39,912 nt of DNA from Azolla pinnata. Taxonomy: Eukaryota > Streptophyta > Polypodiopsida > Salviniales > Salviniaceae. The DNA lies in contig JBBBWG010027812.1 of assembly GCA_037176905.1 (NCBI GenBank), positions 1-39,912 on the forward strand, written 5' to 3'. Of the stretch, positions 22,901 to 31,801 are shown piece after piece. Position 1 is the stretch's first letter; the number at the start of each line of letters is the position of its first letter. The notes beneath the pieces were generated by a model, which was not told the DNA's origin, did not search any database, and worked only from the letters and a program-made list of their open reading frames with translations. Position numbers and translations under genes: made by a program.

Positions 22901-23825
22901 GTGATACAAAGCTCCATGAATCCATGGAACACGAGGAAAGTTTTGAACGACTACAGCTGTCACATATAAGCACAGTTCAATCTCTATTTGACACTGAAAT
23001 TATATCCCCCGAGTCACTTTCACTTTCTCCACAGAAAGAAGAGAATCCATCAGAAGGCTATCTTTATCATGTGTTAAAATCTGCGGTTCAAATTTGGGAT
23101 GATACAGATAATCTTCATAAAGTGCCTGCAGAGTTTGTTGATTGCATTACGCAGGAAATAATGCGAGATCCAGTAATCACAGCTGACGGTCACTCATATG
23201 AAAGATCAGCAATAGAAAAGTGGCTGAGGTATGTCTGAATTTAAACGCTTGCCATGTTCTTATTTGTTGAACATTCCTCAAACCTTGTACTGTACTTTCT
23301 TGTGTCTGCAGTATTGTGGGTTGCAATTTGTTTTAATTCAATTGGTTGTGAGATGTGGTACATATTGGATAGCAGTTCCTGAGTGGACAGATTCATCTAT
23401 CATAATGAAGAAGGGTTCAGGGTTTAAGTCTGCTGTCGAGTTCTTTGGTTTTTTATAAATCTGCAAAGCTCTGAGTTGCATAATTAATTTCATGATGCAT
23501 TTGATTCCACAAAGCAATGTTTCAAGGTATTCATAATGCAAACATCCTTTCTTCTTTGAATTAAAAATTAAATTTGCCTCGATGCATGATGGGAACTGTC
23601 AAATCCCATTCCTTTATTTTTTGAGATCCTACATAATGTTTGTGTTGAGTCATAAAAATATCCACTATTTCTTTTCTGGATCTCAGGAGTCATGATACGA
23701 GTCCAAAGACTGGAGAGGTGCTGCCTCCACCCCCTGGAGGTGTTGGTGTGGACAAGACACTACGGCCAAACCACATTCTCCGGGGCCAAATTATCGAATA
23801 TAAAGAGAAACTCGCAAAGATGTAG
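19955..23825 (+). CDS. NST1-like membrane/zinc-ribbon/coiled-coil protein with C-terminal U-box
   Basis: Three exons, 19955-21535, 22306-23228 and 23687-23825, GT-AG with agreeing phases, give 880 aa. The start MCILCVLSRWSRR and the following segments match a plant family usually labelled 'stress response protein NST1-like', whose role is not well known. In order: two hydrophobic segments (about 18-35 and 48-68); a Cys4 zinc-ribbon (C101, C104, C120, C123); a second hydrophobic patch near 200; a highly charged coiled coil (about 233-330) with EKARRKADEKRQARLEKELL; a Ser-rich disordered middle with LHQLFSTP and SLSPQKEE, as in the family's C-terminus; then a U-box at about 800-875 (VDCITQEIMRDPVITADGHSYER, IEKWLR, TSPKTGEVLP, LRPNHILRGQI). 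A U-box recruits an E2 and makes an E3 ubiquitin ligase. The seed-plant relatives I know lack it. The U-box is split by intron 2, at a conserved Arg codon. It is inferred to be a membrane-anchored E3; the substrate is unknown. Confidence 0.85.
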
Positions 23826-24270
23826 GTTTTTCGTGCTTATTCTTGATAATAGCGAGCTTAATTTTCACTATCTTGCTTGTTGCTTTTCTGTTTTACCACA
23901 TCCTCAGACGAATAATAGGTCCTTTTCATTTGTATCTCATGTCAGCTTTGCAAATTATATAGGAAAGTGTGGGATGGTTGAATAAATTCTAGTAACTGCA
24001 CTGTGATATTTGCCAGTAAAATTTTATAGAAGTATTATCATCAATGAAGAAAATCTCACAAAACACAAGGAGCATGTGCTCCCAGAAACATTTAAATGTG
24101 TTGGTACATATTTCTCTCATTGAACTTGGGGTGCATGTTCCTAGACGATCCAAGGGTTTAGGGTCAACATTTTTAAATGGGGGTGAAGTTCACAAAGAGG
24201 GTGGATATTTCTCACTATGCTTATGTAATGCGCATTGACACATACTTTCTTCGATATCAATCTCTTCTTT

Positions 24271-24498
24271 CAAAAAAAAAAAACGCAAAGCTTCAGCTCT
24301 GCCTATGAGAATTGTCCATGCTACTATGATCATTAGTTAGTGAGATAAAACTCTAACACCTCTTCCTTAACAAAAAAATATGCAAAATTTTCAGCTCTAT
24401 CTGTGAAAATTGCCCATGCTACTATAATCATTAGTTGGTGAGAGAAAACTCTTAACACCTCTTCCTTAACAAAAAAAAATGCAAAATCTAACACCTCT
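24271..24498. repeat. 100 bp tandem repeat, two full units and a truncated third
   Basis: Units start at 24271, 24371 and 24470, each with a C followed by a poly-A run and GCAAA. The two full units share CATGCTACTAT, ATCATTAGTT and AACACCTCTTCCTTAA. The third keeps only the start and the AACACCTCT end. The poly-A starts suggest descent from a retroposed or polyadenylated copy, but that is speculative. Confidence 0.85.
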
Positions 24499-25633
24499 AT
24501 GATATGATGAGAATTTTCAATGCTGGCTTTGACAGCACTTTGGGACATGTATGTACATATACTTTAGCCTTGCCTGTGTATGAAGTTGCTGCTCATCCTA
24601 TCATTGCATTTTGGGTGTACAGTTCCATTGGATCCTATTATTGTAAGATTTCCATAATTTCGGATGTTGAGATCTCTGCTCTCTTCACCTTGACTATACC
24701 TATCCTTTTCCCTGTGGAAGTGTGCAATTCTTTGATGGGTATGGCCTTGGTATGATCAATAGGTTTAAGTCTAAAAGAATGCTTCTACCATCTGAATTCA
24801 GCTCTTATGTGATTCTTTGTATCGGCATGGCATGGCCAGAAACCCATTTAGATCAACACAGTGCATCTTTAGATTGGGGTTGTCCCGAACTCAGATAGGA
24901 AGGTGTCATTGGTAAATATTACTAGTGGAAGAATCATGATTAATGGGCTTTCTATTGTATCATGTACATGGGTACTTTTGTAGTCCATGTAGATAGATAC
25001 ACCATATTTGATGACTACGGTGCTGAATATTTGTAAGGCTTTTAGAAGTGTGATTGGTGGTATCGTTATTTTAAACTGGCTAGACTAGTGAATTCTCGAG
25101 TAAGTTGATATTTGCTTGGGGCTTGAAAATCCATTACTTTGCTTTCCCTTATTAGTGTGGGAAATCTTCTCAGGGAGTTGATATTGATCAATTGGAACAT
25201 CAATGCCTAGATCCGTTCTCTGGGAAAGATCGATTTGTGCTTATTATTATAAATCCACTACTTTTGTCTTGCCTAGTTGTGTGGGACATCTTGTCAGTAA
25301 GTCTATGAAGATGCCTTGGAGGATCACTACCTAGTGTAAGCTTATAATCAACTTCAAGAAGATTAATATGGATGCGTGTACCTAAGGCGTTGATATGTTT
25401 GTCCTTGCCTCGTGCAATATGGTTGGCTATTTTGTCGATGTACAATCTGGAAAGGGTATTGAGAGGATGGCATCACTCTGGTGAAAGAAAGAAACTTTTA
25501 TTAACCTCTTTTAAGAGGCCAAAAACGAACCGTTAAACCCAAAATAACAAACAATTTTGAAATATTGTAGCCATCCTGTGCCTTGGATTGACGGAAGCTT
25601 TTGCCCCTCAAATCTCCTTCAAAATGTGTCTGT

Positions 25634-25634
<1 letters not shown>

Positions 25635-25697
<63 letters not shown>
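25635..25697. repeat. GA dinucleotide microsatellite
   Basis: About thirty GA units run without interruption, followed by short GATT repeats (TTGATTGATTGAT). Confidence 0.95.
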
Positions 25698-25700
<3 letters not shown>

Positions 25701-27289
25701 ATTGATTGATGTTGTGTCTTTTTACATGAGCAGGCAACCGAAGGCAGTGTCCTGGAGTAATAATAGCAAGGACGACAGTTTTGTAACTAACCCTGGCTCA
25801 TTGAGCGTTTTGTCATTCTAGCCAATGTTGATGGTGATGAATAAATTGGTTACAACTATTTCCAGCAAATTATGAAAATCCCATATCAGTCTTTCTTTTC
25901 ATTTAGTCGGAGTCTGTGGCACTAATTCAAATATGTCTTAGTAGGGATAGAACAGAATCGAAACATATTAAGTTCTGTAATATCCCTGCCCTGCTCACTT
26001 CATACCGTGTTTACAATGAGCTGCCTAATGCATGTAAAATATTCTGTTTTTGGTGACTTTGTCTATGAATGCAATGTAGAAATTGTATCATCAAGAAGGC
26101 TGATATTGCGGAAAAGTGTTAGACATCTCAGGAGTGCTGAAAATGATAGCATCTCCTTGAAAAGCTTTATAGAGCATTAAGAGATAGGCTAATTCTCTTG
26201 TAATGATTAAATCATGAAATCCTTGTTAACAAGGAAAGGAATTTCTGCTTTTTCTGATCTGTCTATAAGTGCAATGAAGAAATTGTATGAGGCTGGAATG
26301 TTAAAACTTAGTGCTTTACCACATACTAGGCTTTTAAGCATGAAGAAATAATTCTGTTTTGGTAATAAAATGTTTGCTAGCAAATGAGGAAATAAATGCC
26401 TATGTGGAGCATTATGAATGCAGATTTTGATGTGTATTTTGGATTTTTAACCCTCTGCACCTAATTCTGGTTGCCCGATATCATTGGTATCGAGTGGCAG
26501 TTTCATACGCTTCTTAAAACAGTGAAGAGCTTCTGCTTGATCGGATGAATTCTCCTGATCAGTAGGGGCAACATGCTTGCTCTCGGAAGGCTCTATTGCT
26601 ACTGCAAACGAACTGTTGTAACTACTGGAGAGATGTAAGTTTGATGAAGCCCTTAACAGGCGCTAATGCTCTGCTTTGCTCAGACCACCCTCTCTCTGTT
26701 TGCATCTGGCACAAGAAAAGATATTTTGTAGAACCACCCTTCGTCGCCTTCTGAGGCTCTCGACTAAATCAAGGGATTTCCAAAGTAAAGAGGAGCTTTT
26801 ATCTGTGATTCAGATGTCTCTTGAAAAAAGGGTTGGCTATCAGATATAACTCCTCCGCCTCTGGTAGATCGAATGGTAGGTAGTCTTTCACATTCTGTCC
26901 CTTAGCCAGATAAATGATTCCTAGAAAAGACTCCAACAATTTGTTTGTCAATGCAACTGCATGACTTGGTATGCAGTATGCAAAAGGATATTTATATAGT
27001 ATTAGCTCAAGTGGTAAACTTATTAACCATATTCGATATTTTGGGGCCTGTCTATTGACATCATAAGCACCATTTGTGTGGGACTGCATTCAATCTTGGA
27101 GGCTATCAGTCTCCATCATAACTGTGATGCCCAATCTCCTCTACTCTCTTTGAGCTTTTGACATTCAGATCACATCGACTAGGCATATGTGTAGTTAAAC
27201 CATCAACATTATTCCAGTACTTGCGTAAGAACTCTCACTAACCGAGGTATAGTGTACATGATGACTTTCATCTCATGAAAACAAGTTCG

Positions 27290-27368
27290 ATGGCACCTAC
27301 TCCCAATCATTGTTCTGAAATTTCGATCATTGAATAGTAAATCCATGGCACCTACTCCCAATCATTGT
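27290..27368. repeat. 24 bp direct repeat, 55 bp apart
   Basis: The same 24 bases starting ATGGCACCTACTCCC occur at 27290-27313 and 27345-27368 with no difference. They lie in the presumed 3' flank of the second PPR gene. Confidence 0.85.
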
Positions 27369-27616
27369 GAACGATGACCGTATGTCTGTGCAGGCTAACA
27401 AAATGTACTCTTTTAAGAGTTCTGATGATATCAAATTTCTATAGCAAAGAGTCAAATCGACACAAAGATGTACAGCAGTTAGATCATCGATTTCACTTCA
27501 CCACGTTACTCCCAGAAATCTTCAATGAGAACTTGAATCCTTCTGCATTGGGCTTAAATCTTTCAACATAGAAGTATTGGAGTATATACTCTTCCTGAGT
27601 GAAATACCTGGCGCAC

Positions 27617-29497
27617 TCAAAAATCCAGCATGGAGACTTGGCCAAAGCATTCTCTTCCCAGCGTCACATTACCATATGTTCTACATGCAGTGAGCAAAGC
27701 TGTCCACCCTGTGATAGTGGTGAGCACAGTTGGAACACATTGGAGCAAATTAGAAGCTTCTTTAAGCTGGCCAGTGCTACCAAGGAGGTCTATCATGCAA
27801 ATGAAGTGCTCAAGCTCTGGATTCATGGATTGGTTCACAGTCATGGACTTGAAACTTTTGCACGCCTCGTCCACCTCTCCGGCATGCCTGCAAGCTGAGA
27901 GGATACTAGTGTAAATCGTACTATTTGCATCGACGCTCTCCTTCTCCATGTCCTCCAGACATTGGTGGGTTAGTTTCCAATCCCCATACTGAGCATACCC
28001 TGCTATTAGGGCACCCCATAGGACAACATTCTCATCCGGGGACTTGACCAATGAATCTCTGGCATCCTCTCTACTTCCGCATTTCGCATACATGTCCGTA
28101 AGTGCTCCCTGGACGACTACGTCGATATCAATGGATTCAATTATCTGGCTATGTACCAGCATCCCTTGCTCGATTGTTCCCATGCTTCCACAGGCTCTTA
28201 ACATGCACACAAATATGATCTTATCTGGCTTAACCCCCTCATCTTGCATTTTGACAAAGAGCTCCATACCAAGAAGTCCATGTCCCTGCTCTATACAACC
28301 ACCGATGATGGCACTCCACGAGACCACATTGCGCACGGGCAAATCCTCAAACACCTGATAGGCCTCTTCCAAACTCCCGCATTTGGCATACATATCGACG
28401 AGAGTGCTTCCCACAACCACGTCGAATTCCGCTTTTCTTCCTTCCAACATCTTCCGATGTATCCGCCTTCCTTGCTCGAGGCGTTTTAGGTTGGCACAAG
28501 CCTTCAATAGACAAGGCAGGATAATTTGGTTGGGCTCTACACCCTCCCTCTCCATTTGGTCATAGAGCTCAAGGGCCGGTTCACCCTGCTCGTTCTGAGC
28601 ATAGCCAGTAATCATAGCACCCCAAGTGACCACATTTCGATCGACGAGCTTGTCAAACAAGCTGTGGGCACCCGCCAAATGACCACATTTGGCATACATA
28701 TCAACCAGGGTGTTGCTCAAAGCAACATCAAGGTCCGATTCGGCACGCATGATGCTATCATGTACAAGCATCCCCTCGGCAAGAGCTCCAACACTGCCGC
28801 AGGCTTTGACGATGCAGAGGAACACAACCTTATCTGGCTGTGTGCCTTCCCTGCACATTCTCTCGAATAGGCGAAGAGCTGAGAGCCCAAAGTTCTGGTG
28901 AACATAACCGTCGATGATGGCCGTCCACGAGACGGCGTTCTTGTCTGGCAACGAATCGAACACTTTCCGTGCTTCGACGAGGCTATCGAACTTGACATAC
29001 ATATCCACGAGACTGCTCCCTATCACAACCTCGGATTCGCAGCCGTGTTGGGTTATGCACCCGTGTAGAGCTTTTCCATAGCCTACAGCTCCGATGCTAG
29101 CACATGTCTTGAGAAGGGTCGGGAAAAGGAACCTGTTAGGAGGCGCGACGCCCTCCCCGCACATCTCCTGAAACAGGGCCACAGCTTGATGTCCATATCC
29201 ATGGGCGGTGTGCGCCGCGATGATGGAATGCCATGCGATTGCGCAGGGATCGAGGATCTTGACAAAGGAGAGGCTGGCTTCCAGCAAGCTTCCGATCGAA
29301 GAGAAGGTGCGGATGAGCCCATCGCCCCGGGCGTTCAACTGTGATGGGGAGATGGGCTGAGTTTCCTGCAGGCCGAGTATTATACAGTGGGCAAGCCGAA
29401 CAGAGGATATATCCGTCTGACACAGGAGGCGCTCCTGCAAGCGCTGGCTATGGGGTGAGGCCTGGTGCAGATGACCTCTGAGAAACTCCTTGAGCAT
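27617..29497 (-). CDS. PLS-class pentatricopeptide repeat protein, intronless, possibly shortened by a frameshift
   Basis: One continuous frame of 626 aa starting at an ATG. The repeats follow the P-L-S pattern (VSWTAIIDGYV, LCIVKACGSVGALAEG, NTLVDMYAKCGHL, and so on; about five triplets). The C-terminal part (SILSACRHAGEVDEA, ICMIDLLG, WTALLTACRTYGNVTLG) leads into an E1-like motif that stops abruptly after SMLDF. The predicted role is organellar RNA binding. The stop comes directly after a run of five T residues (minus strand; plus 27619-27623). Removing one T would keep the frame open for 42 more codons, to a stop at 27495..27493. The end may therefore be a real frameshift, a read error, or a natural terminus. 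The N-terminal 60 residues are unlike PPR motifs and may target an organelle. It is related in style to the PPR at 14189-16486 but clearly not a recent copy. Confidence 0.87.
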   Translation of the reverse strand: MLKEFLRGHLHQASPHSQRLQERLLCQTDISSVRLAHCIILGLQETQPISPSQLNARGDGLIRTFSSIGSLLEASLSFVKILDPCAIAWHSIIAAHTAHGYGHQAVALFQEMCGEGVAPPNRFLFPTLLKTCASIGAVGYGKALHGCITQHGCESEVVIGSSLVDMYVKFDSLVEARKVFDSLPDKNAVSWTAIIDGYVHQNFGLSALRLFERMCREGTQPDKVVFLCIVKACGSVGALAEGMLVHDSIMRAESDLDVALSNTLVDMYAKCGHLAGAHSLFDKLVDRNVVTWGAMITGYAQNEQGEPALELYDQMEREGVEPNQIILPCLLKACANLKRLEQGRRIHRKMLEGRKAEFDVVVGSTLVDMYAKCGSLEEAYQVFEDLPVRNVVSWSAIIGGCIEQGHGLLGMELFVKMQDEGVKPDKIIFVCMLRACGSMGTIEQGMLVHSQIIESIDIDVVVQGALTDMYAKCGSREDARDSLVKSPDENVVLWGALIAGYAQYGDWKLTHQCLEDMEKESVDANSTIYTSILSACRHAGEVDEACKSFKSMTVNQSMNPELEHFICMIDLLGSTGQLKEASNLLQCVPTVLTTITGWTALLTACRTYGNVTLGRECFGQVSMLDF

Positions 29498-29792
29498 CGA
29501 TCACATACATCTTTGCAGACCAAAAAGACAAGGCTTCTTCCTGCCATGGCTCATTGGTAGCTGCTTCCGCTGATTTTCCTTCCTTCACATACCAATCCGA
29601 CATCGGGAGGCAGCAGATCCCGAAGCTATACCACAGCCGAATCCTCAGGAAACGGCCTGAGTCTGTGACCCGATCTTGCGCCAAGAAGAGCAACCCTGAA
29701 CCCTAGCTTCTGGGAGGGAAACGAGCGATCTCTGATGATGCAGCGAGAGCTTCCAGAGCTGAATCAGACGCGGATGCCATGTCGATGGTGAT

Positions 29793-29836
29793 TCTCTTCT
29801 TCTTCTTCTTCTTCTTCTTCTTCTTCTTCTTCTTCA
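29793..29836. repeat. CTT trinucleotide microsatellite
   Basis: About fourteen CTT units (GAA on the PPR strand) lie some 300 bp upstream of the second PPR gene, directly before the telomeric array. Confidence 0.95.
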
Positions 29837-29852
29837 AGCCATAGCCCTAATC

Positions 29853-29956
29853 GTTTAGGGTTTAGGGTTTAGGGTTTAGGGGTTTAGGGTTTAGGGTTTA
29901 GGGTTTAGGGTTTAGGGTTTAGGGTTTAGGGTTTAGGGTTTAGGGTTTAGGGTTTC
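29853..29956 (+). repeat. Interstitial telomeric repeat, (TTTAGGG) about 14 units
   Basis: The plant-type telomere heptamer is repeated in perfect register, broken only by one extra G at about 29881. Such internal blocks arise by telomerase-mediated break repair, or from past chromosome-end fusions or insertions. The surrounding genes show that this is not a chromosome end. Confidence 0.95.
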
Positions 29957-30079
29957 TCCTCCTGCACAAACCCTAATCCGGGAAGAAGGAAGGGACCCAA
30001 ATGGGTTCTTCTTCTCTTCTTCTCGCGGGGGGCATCTGCTGCACTTCCCCTGCTCCAGAAATCCCAGAGGAAAGCTCCA

Positions 30080-31020
30080 AGAGCCGCTTATTCTAGGGTT
30101 AGGGTTTAGAGTTTCTAGGGTTTAGGACTTGTTCTCATCTCAAGTTTTCACAAGGTTTAGGGTTTATCCGGAGCACCCAAAGAAAAGAAAATGCTCCTCT
30201 TGCTTGGTGTGTTTGAAGAGTTTAGGGTTTAGCCCAAGCCAGTTTCTGTTAGGCTTCAGTTTAGGGTTTAGGGTTTAGTCAGCTCAGTTTTTGCTCATCT
30301 ACAGTTTAGGGTTTAGGGTTTAGCCCAGCTCAGTTTCTGCCGATCTACAGTTTAGGGTTTAGGGTTTAGCCCAAGCCAGTTTCTGTCAGTCTACAGTTTA
30401 GGGTTTAGGATTTATCCCATCTCTGCCAATCTATTTTAGCCCAAGCCGGTTTCTGTCAGGCTTCAGTTTAGGGTTTAGGGTTTAGCCAGCTCAGTTTCTG
30501 CTGATCTACAGTTTAGGGTTTAGGGTTTATTCCAGCTCAGTTTCTGCCGATCTATAGTTTAGGGTTTAGGGTTTAGCCCAACTCAGTTTCTGCCCATCTA
30601 CAGTTTAGGGTTTATGGTTTAGCCCAACTCAGTTTCTGCAAGTCTACAGTTTAGGGTTTAGGATTTAGCCCCTATAGTTTAGGGTTTAGGGTTTAACCCT
30701 TCTCAATTTTTGCCGGTCTATAGTCTAGGGTTTAGGGTTTAGCCCAACTCAGTTTCTATTGGTCTACAGTTTAGGGTTTAGGGTTTAGCTTAGCTCAGTT
30801 TCTACCAATCTACAATTTAGAGTTTAGGGTTTAGCCCATCTCAAATTCTGTTGGTCTACAGTTTAGGTAGGATTTTAGGGTTTAGCCCAACTCAGTATCT
30901 ATCGATCTATAGTTTAAGGTTTAGGGTTTAGCCCAGCTCAGTTTTTGCCAGTCTACAGTTTAGGGTTTAGGGTTTTGTCCCTTGATTGGTTTCCACCGGT
31001 CGGGATCAGTTTAGGGTTTA
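30080..31020 (+). repeat. Telomere-derived minisatellite, about 46 bp period
   Basis: About sixteen units, most spaced 46 bp (for example starts at 30301, 30347 and 30393). Each has two or three TTTAGGG-like heptamers followed by TTTAGCCCAGCTCAGTTTCT and a short variable piece ending ATCTACAG. A few units are shortened (for example near 30426 and 30674). Scattered telomere motifs at 30092-30240 form a looser left shoulder. The non-telomeric half is conserved across units, so this is a composite satellite and not plain telomeric DNA. Confidence 0.9.
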
Positions 31021-31801
31021 TTTCGAGTTCTGGGGCACGCAATGAAATGCTCGGTTTGGCTGTCGCGTTTGACGAATCGAGGGGCCATGGAAACTCCAGA
31101 ATGGTTTCCACCTGAGGAAGGCATCGATTGTAAGTGTACCATCCCGTCGAGGTTTGAGAATTCGAAAGCCTTAAACACTGTTTCGAGAGCGGCGAGCGTA
31201 CAGATTCGAGAATCGAAATCTGCAGCCAAGGAGAATCATCACTCCATGATGAATACTGATACTATAGACTTGTCTCAGATCGCATAAACCACAGCGCCGT
31301 GTGAAGAAGCAGAATCTAGAGAGAGCATCTCCGCTCCAATCGCTTTTCGCTTGTAGGGTCGAATCATCTCCCCGTTCCGCTCGAACTGCGGCTGTTTTGC
31401 TCCTCTGATTCAGGAATCGGGCACGGGGTTCAGGTGTTCGATGCGAATGCTGCTTCCATTTCTGATCGGCCGAAAATCGTCGGGGTTTTCGCTGATCAAT
31501 CTGCAAATTTCCGGCTGTTTTGTCTTGTCTGTTTCGTAGGCTTAACGCGGAATCGTGCGCCGTAGATATTCTATTCACTGCGTACATCAACCGATAAACA
31601 ACAAAAGGGCACACCGTATAAAGCCAAATGCACGTACTCGTGAAATGGCATGTATAGTATGCGTGTACATATACGTACATGCGCACCGTATGTACGCCGT
31701 ATGTGCGTGCTTTCAGTACATACCGTATGTGCAGCATTATCCTCTTTCGTCTTCGTCTCTCTCTGTTCTTCGTCTGTCTCTTCTCTGACTGGAAACGAGC
31801 G

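Larger units (their letters stand above)
23826..27616. other. Long intergenic region, mostly degenerate repeats
   Basis: No gene is supported. It contains a 100 bp tandem repeat (24271-24498), two or three diverged, related segments of about 120 bp near 25128, 25248 and 25390, a GA microsatellite (25635-25697) and a 24 bp direct repeat (27290 and 27345). A 96-codon minus-strand frame at 26799-27089 ends with protein-like composition but has no known domain. The 3' end of the minus-strand PPR gene lies at the right edge. Confidence 0.5.
29498..31801. other. Divergent intergenic region filled with telomere-like repeats
   Basis: It separates the minus-strand PPR gene from the plus-strand L29 gene, so both promoters lie in it. 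In order it holds: the PPR leader with a CCCTGAACCCTAG telobox near 29695, a CTT microsatellite, a nearly perfect interstitial telomeric array, a telomere-derived minisatellite, about 800 bp of unique sequence, and the L29 leader. No gene is recognisable; minus-strand frames over 31171-32227 are shadows of the L29 gene and its leader. Confidence 0.6.

Noticed and set aside
26799..27089. 96-codon minus-strand frame with a protein-like end (DLPEAEELYLIANPFF)
   Set aside because: No family recognised, no matching exon or splice signals nearby, and surrounded by repeats.
29853..31020. A true chromosome end
   Set aside because: Single-copy genes continue on both sides (PPR to the left, L29 and AP-4 epsilon to the right), so the telomeric repeats are interstitial.
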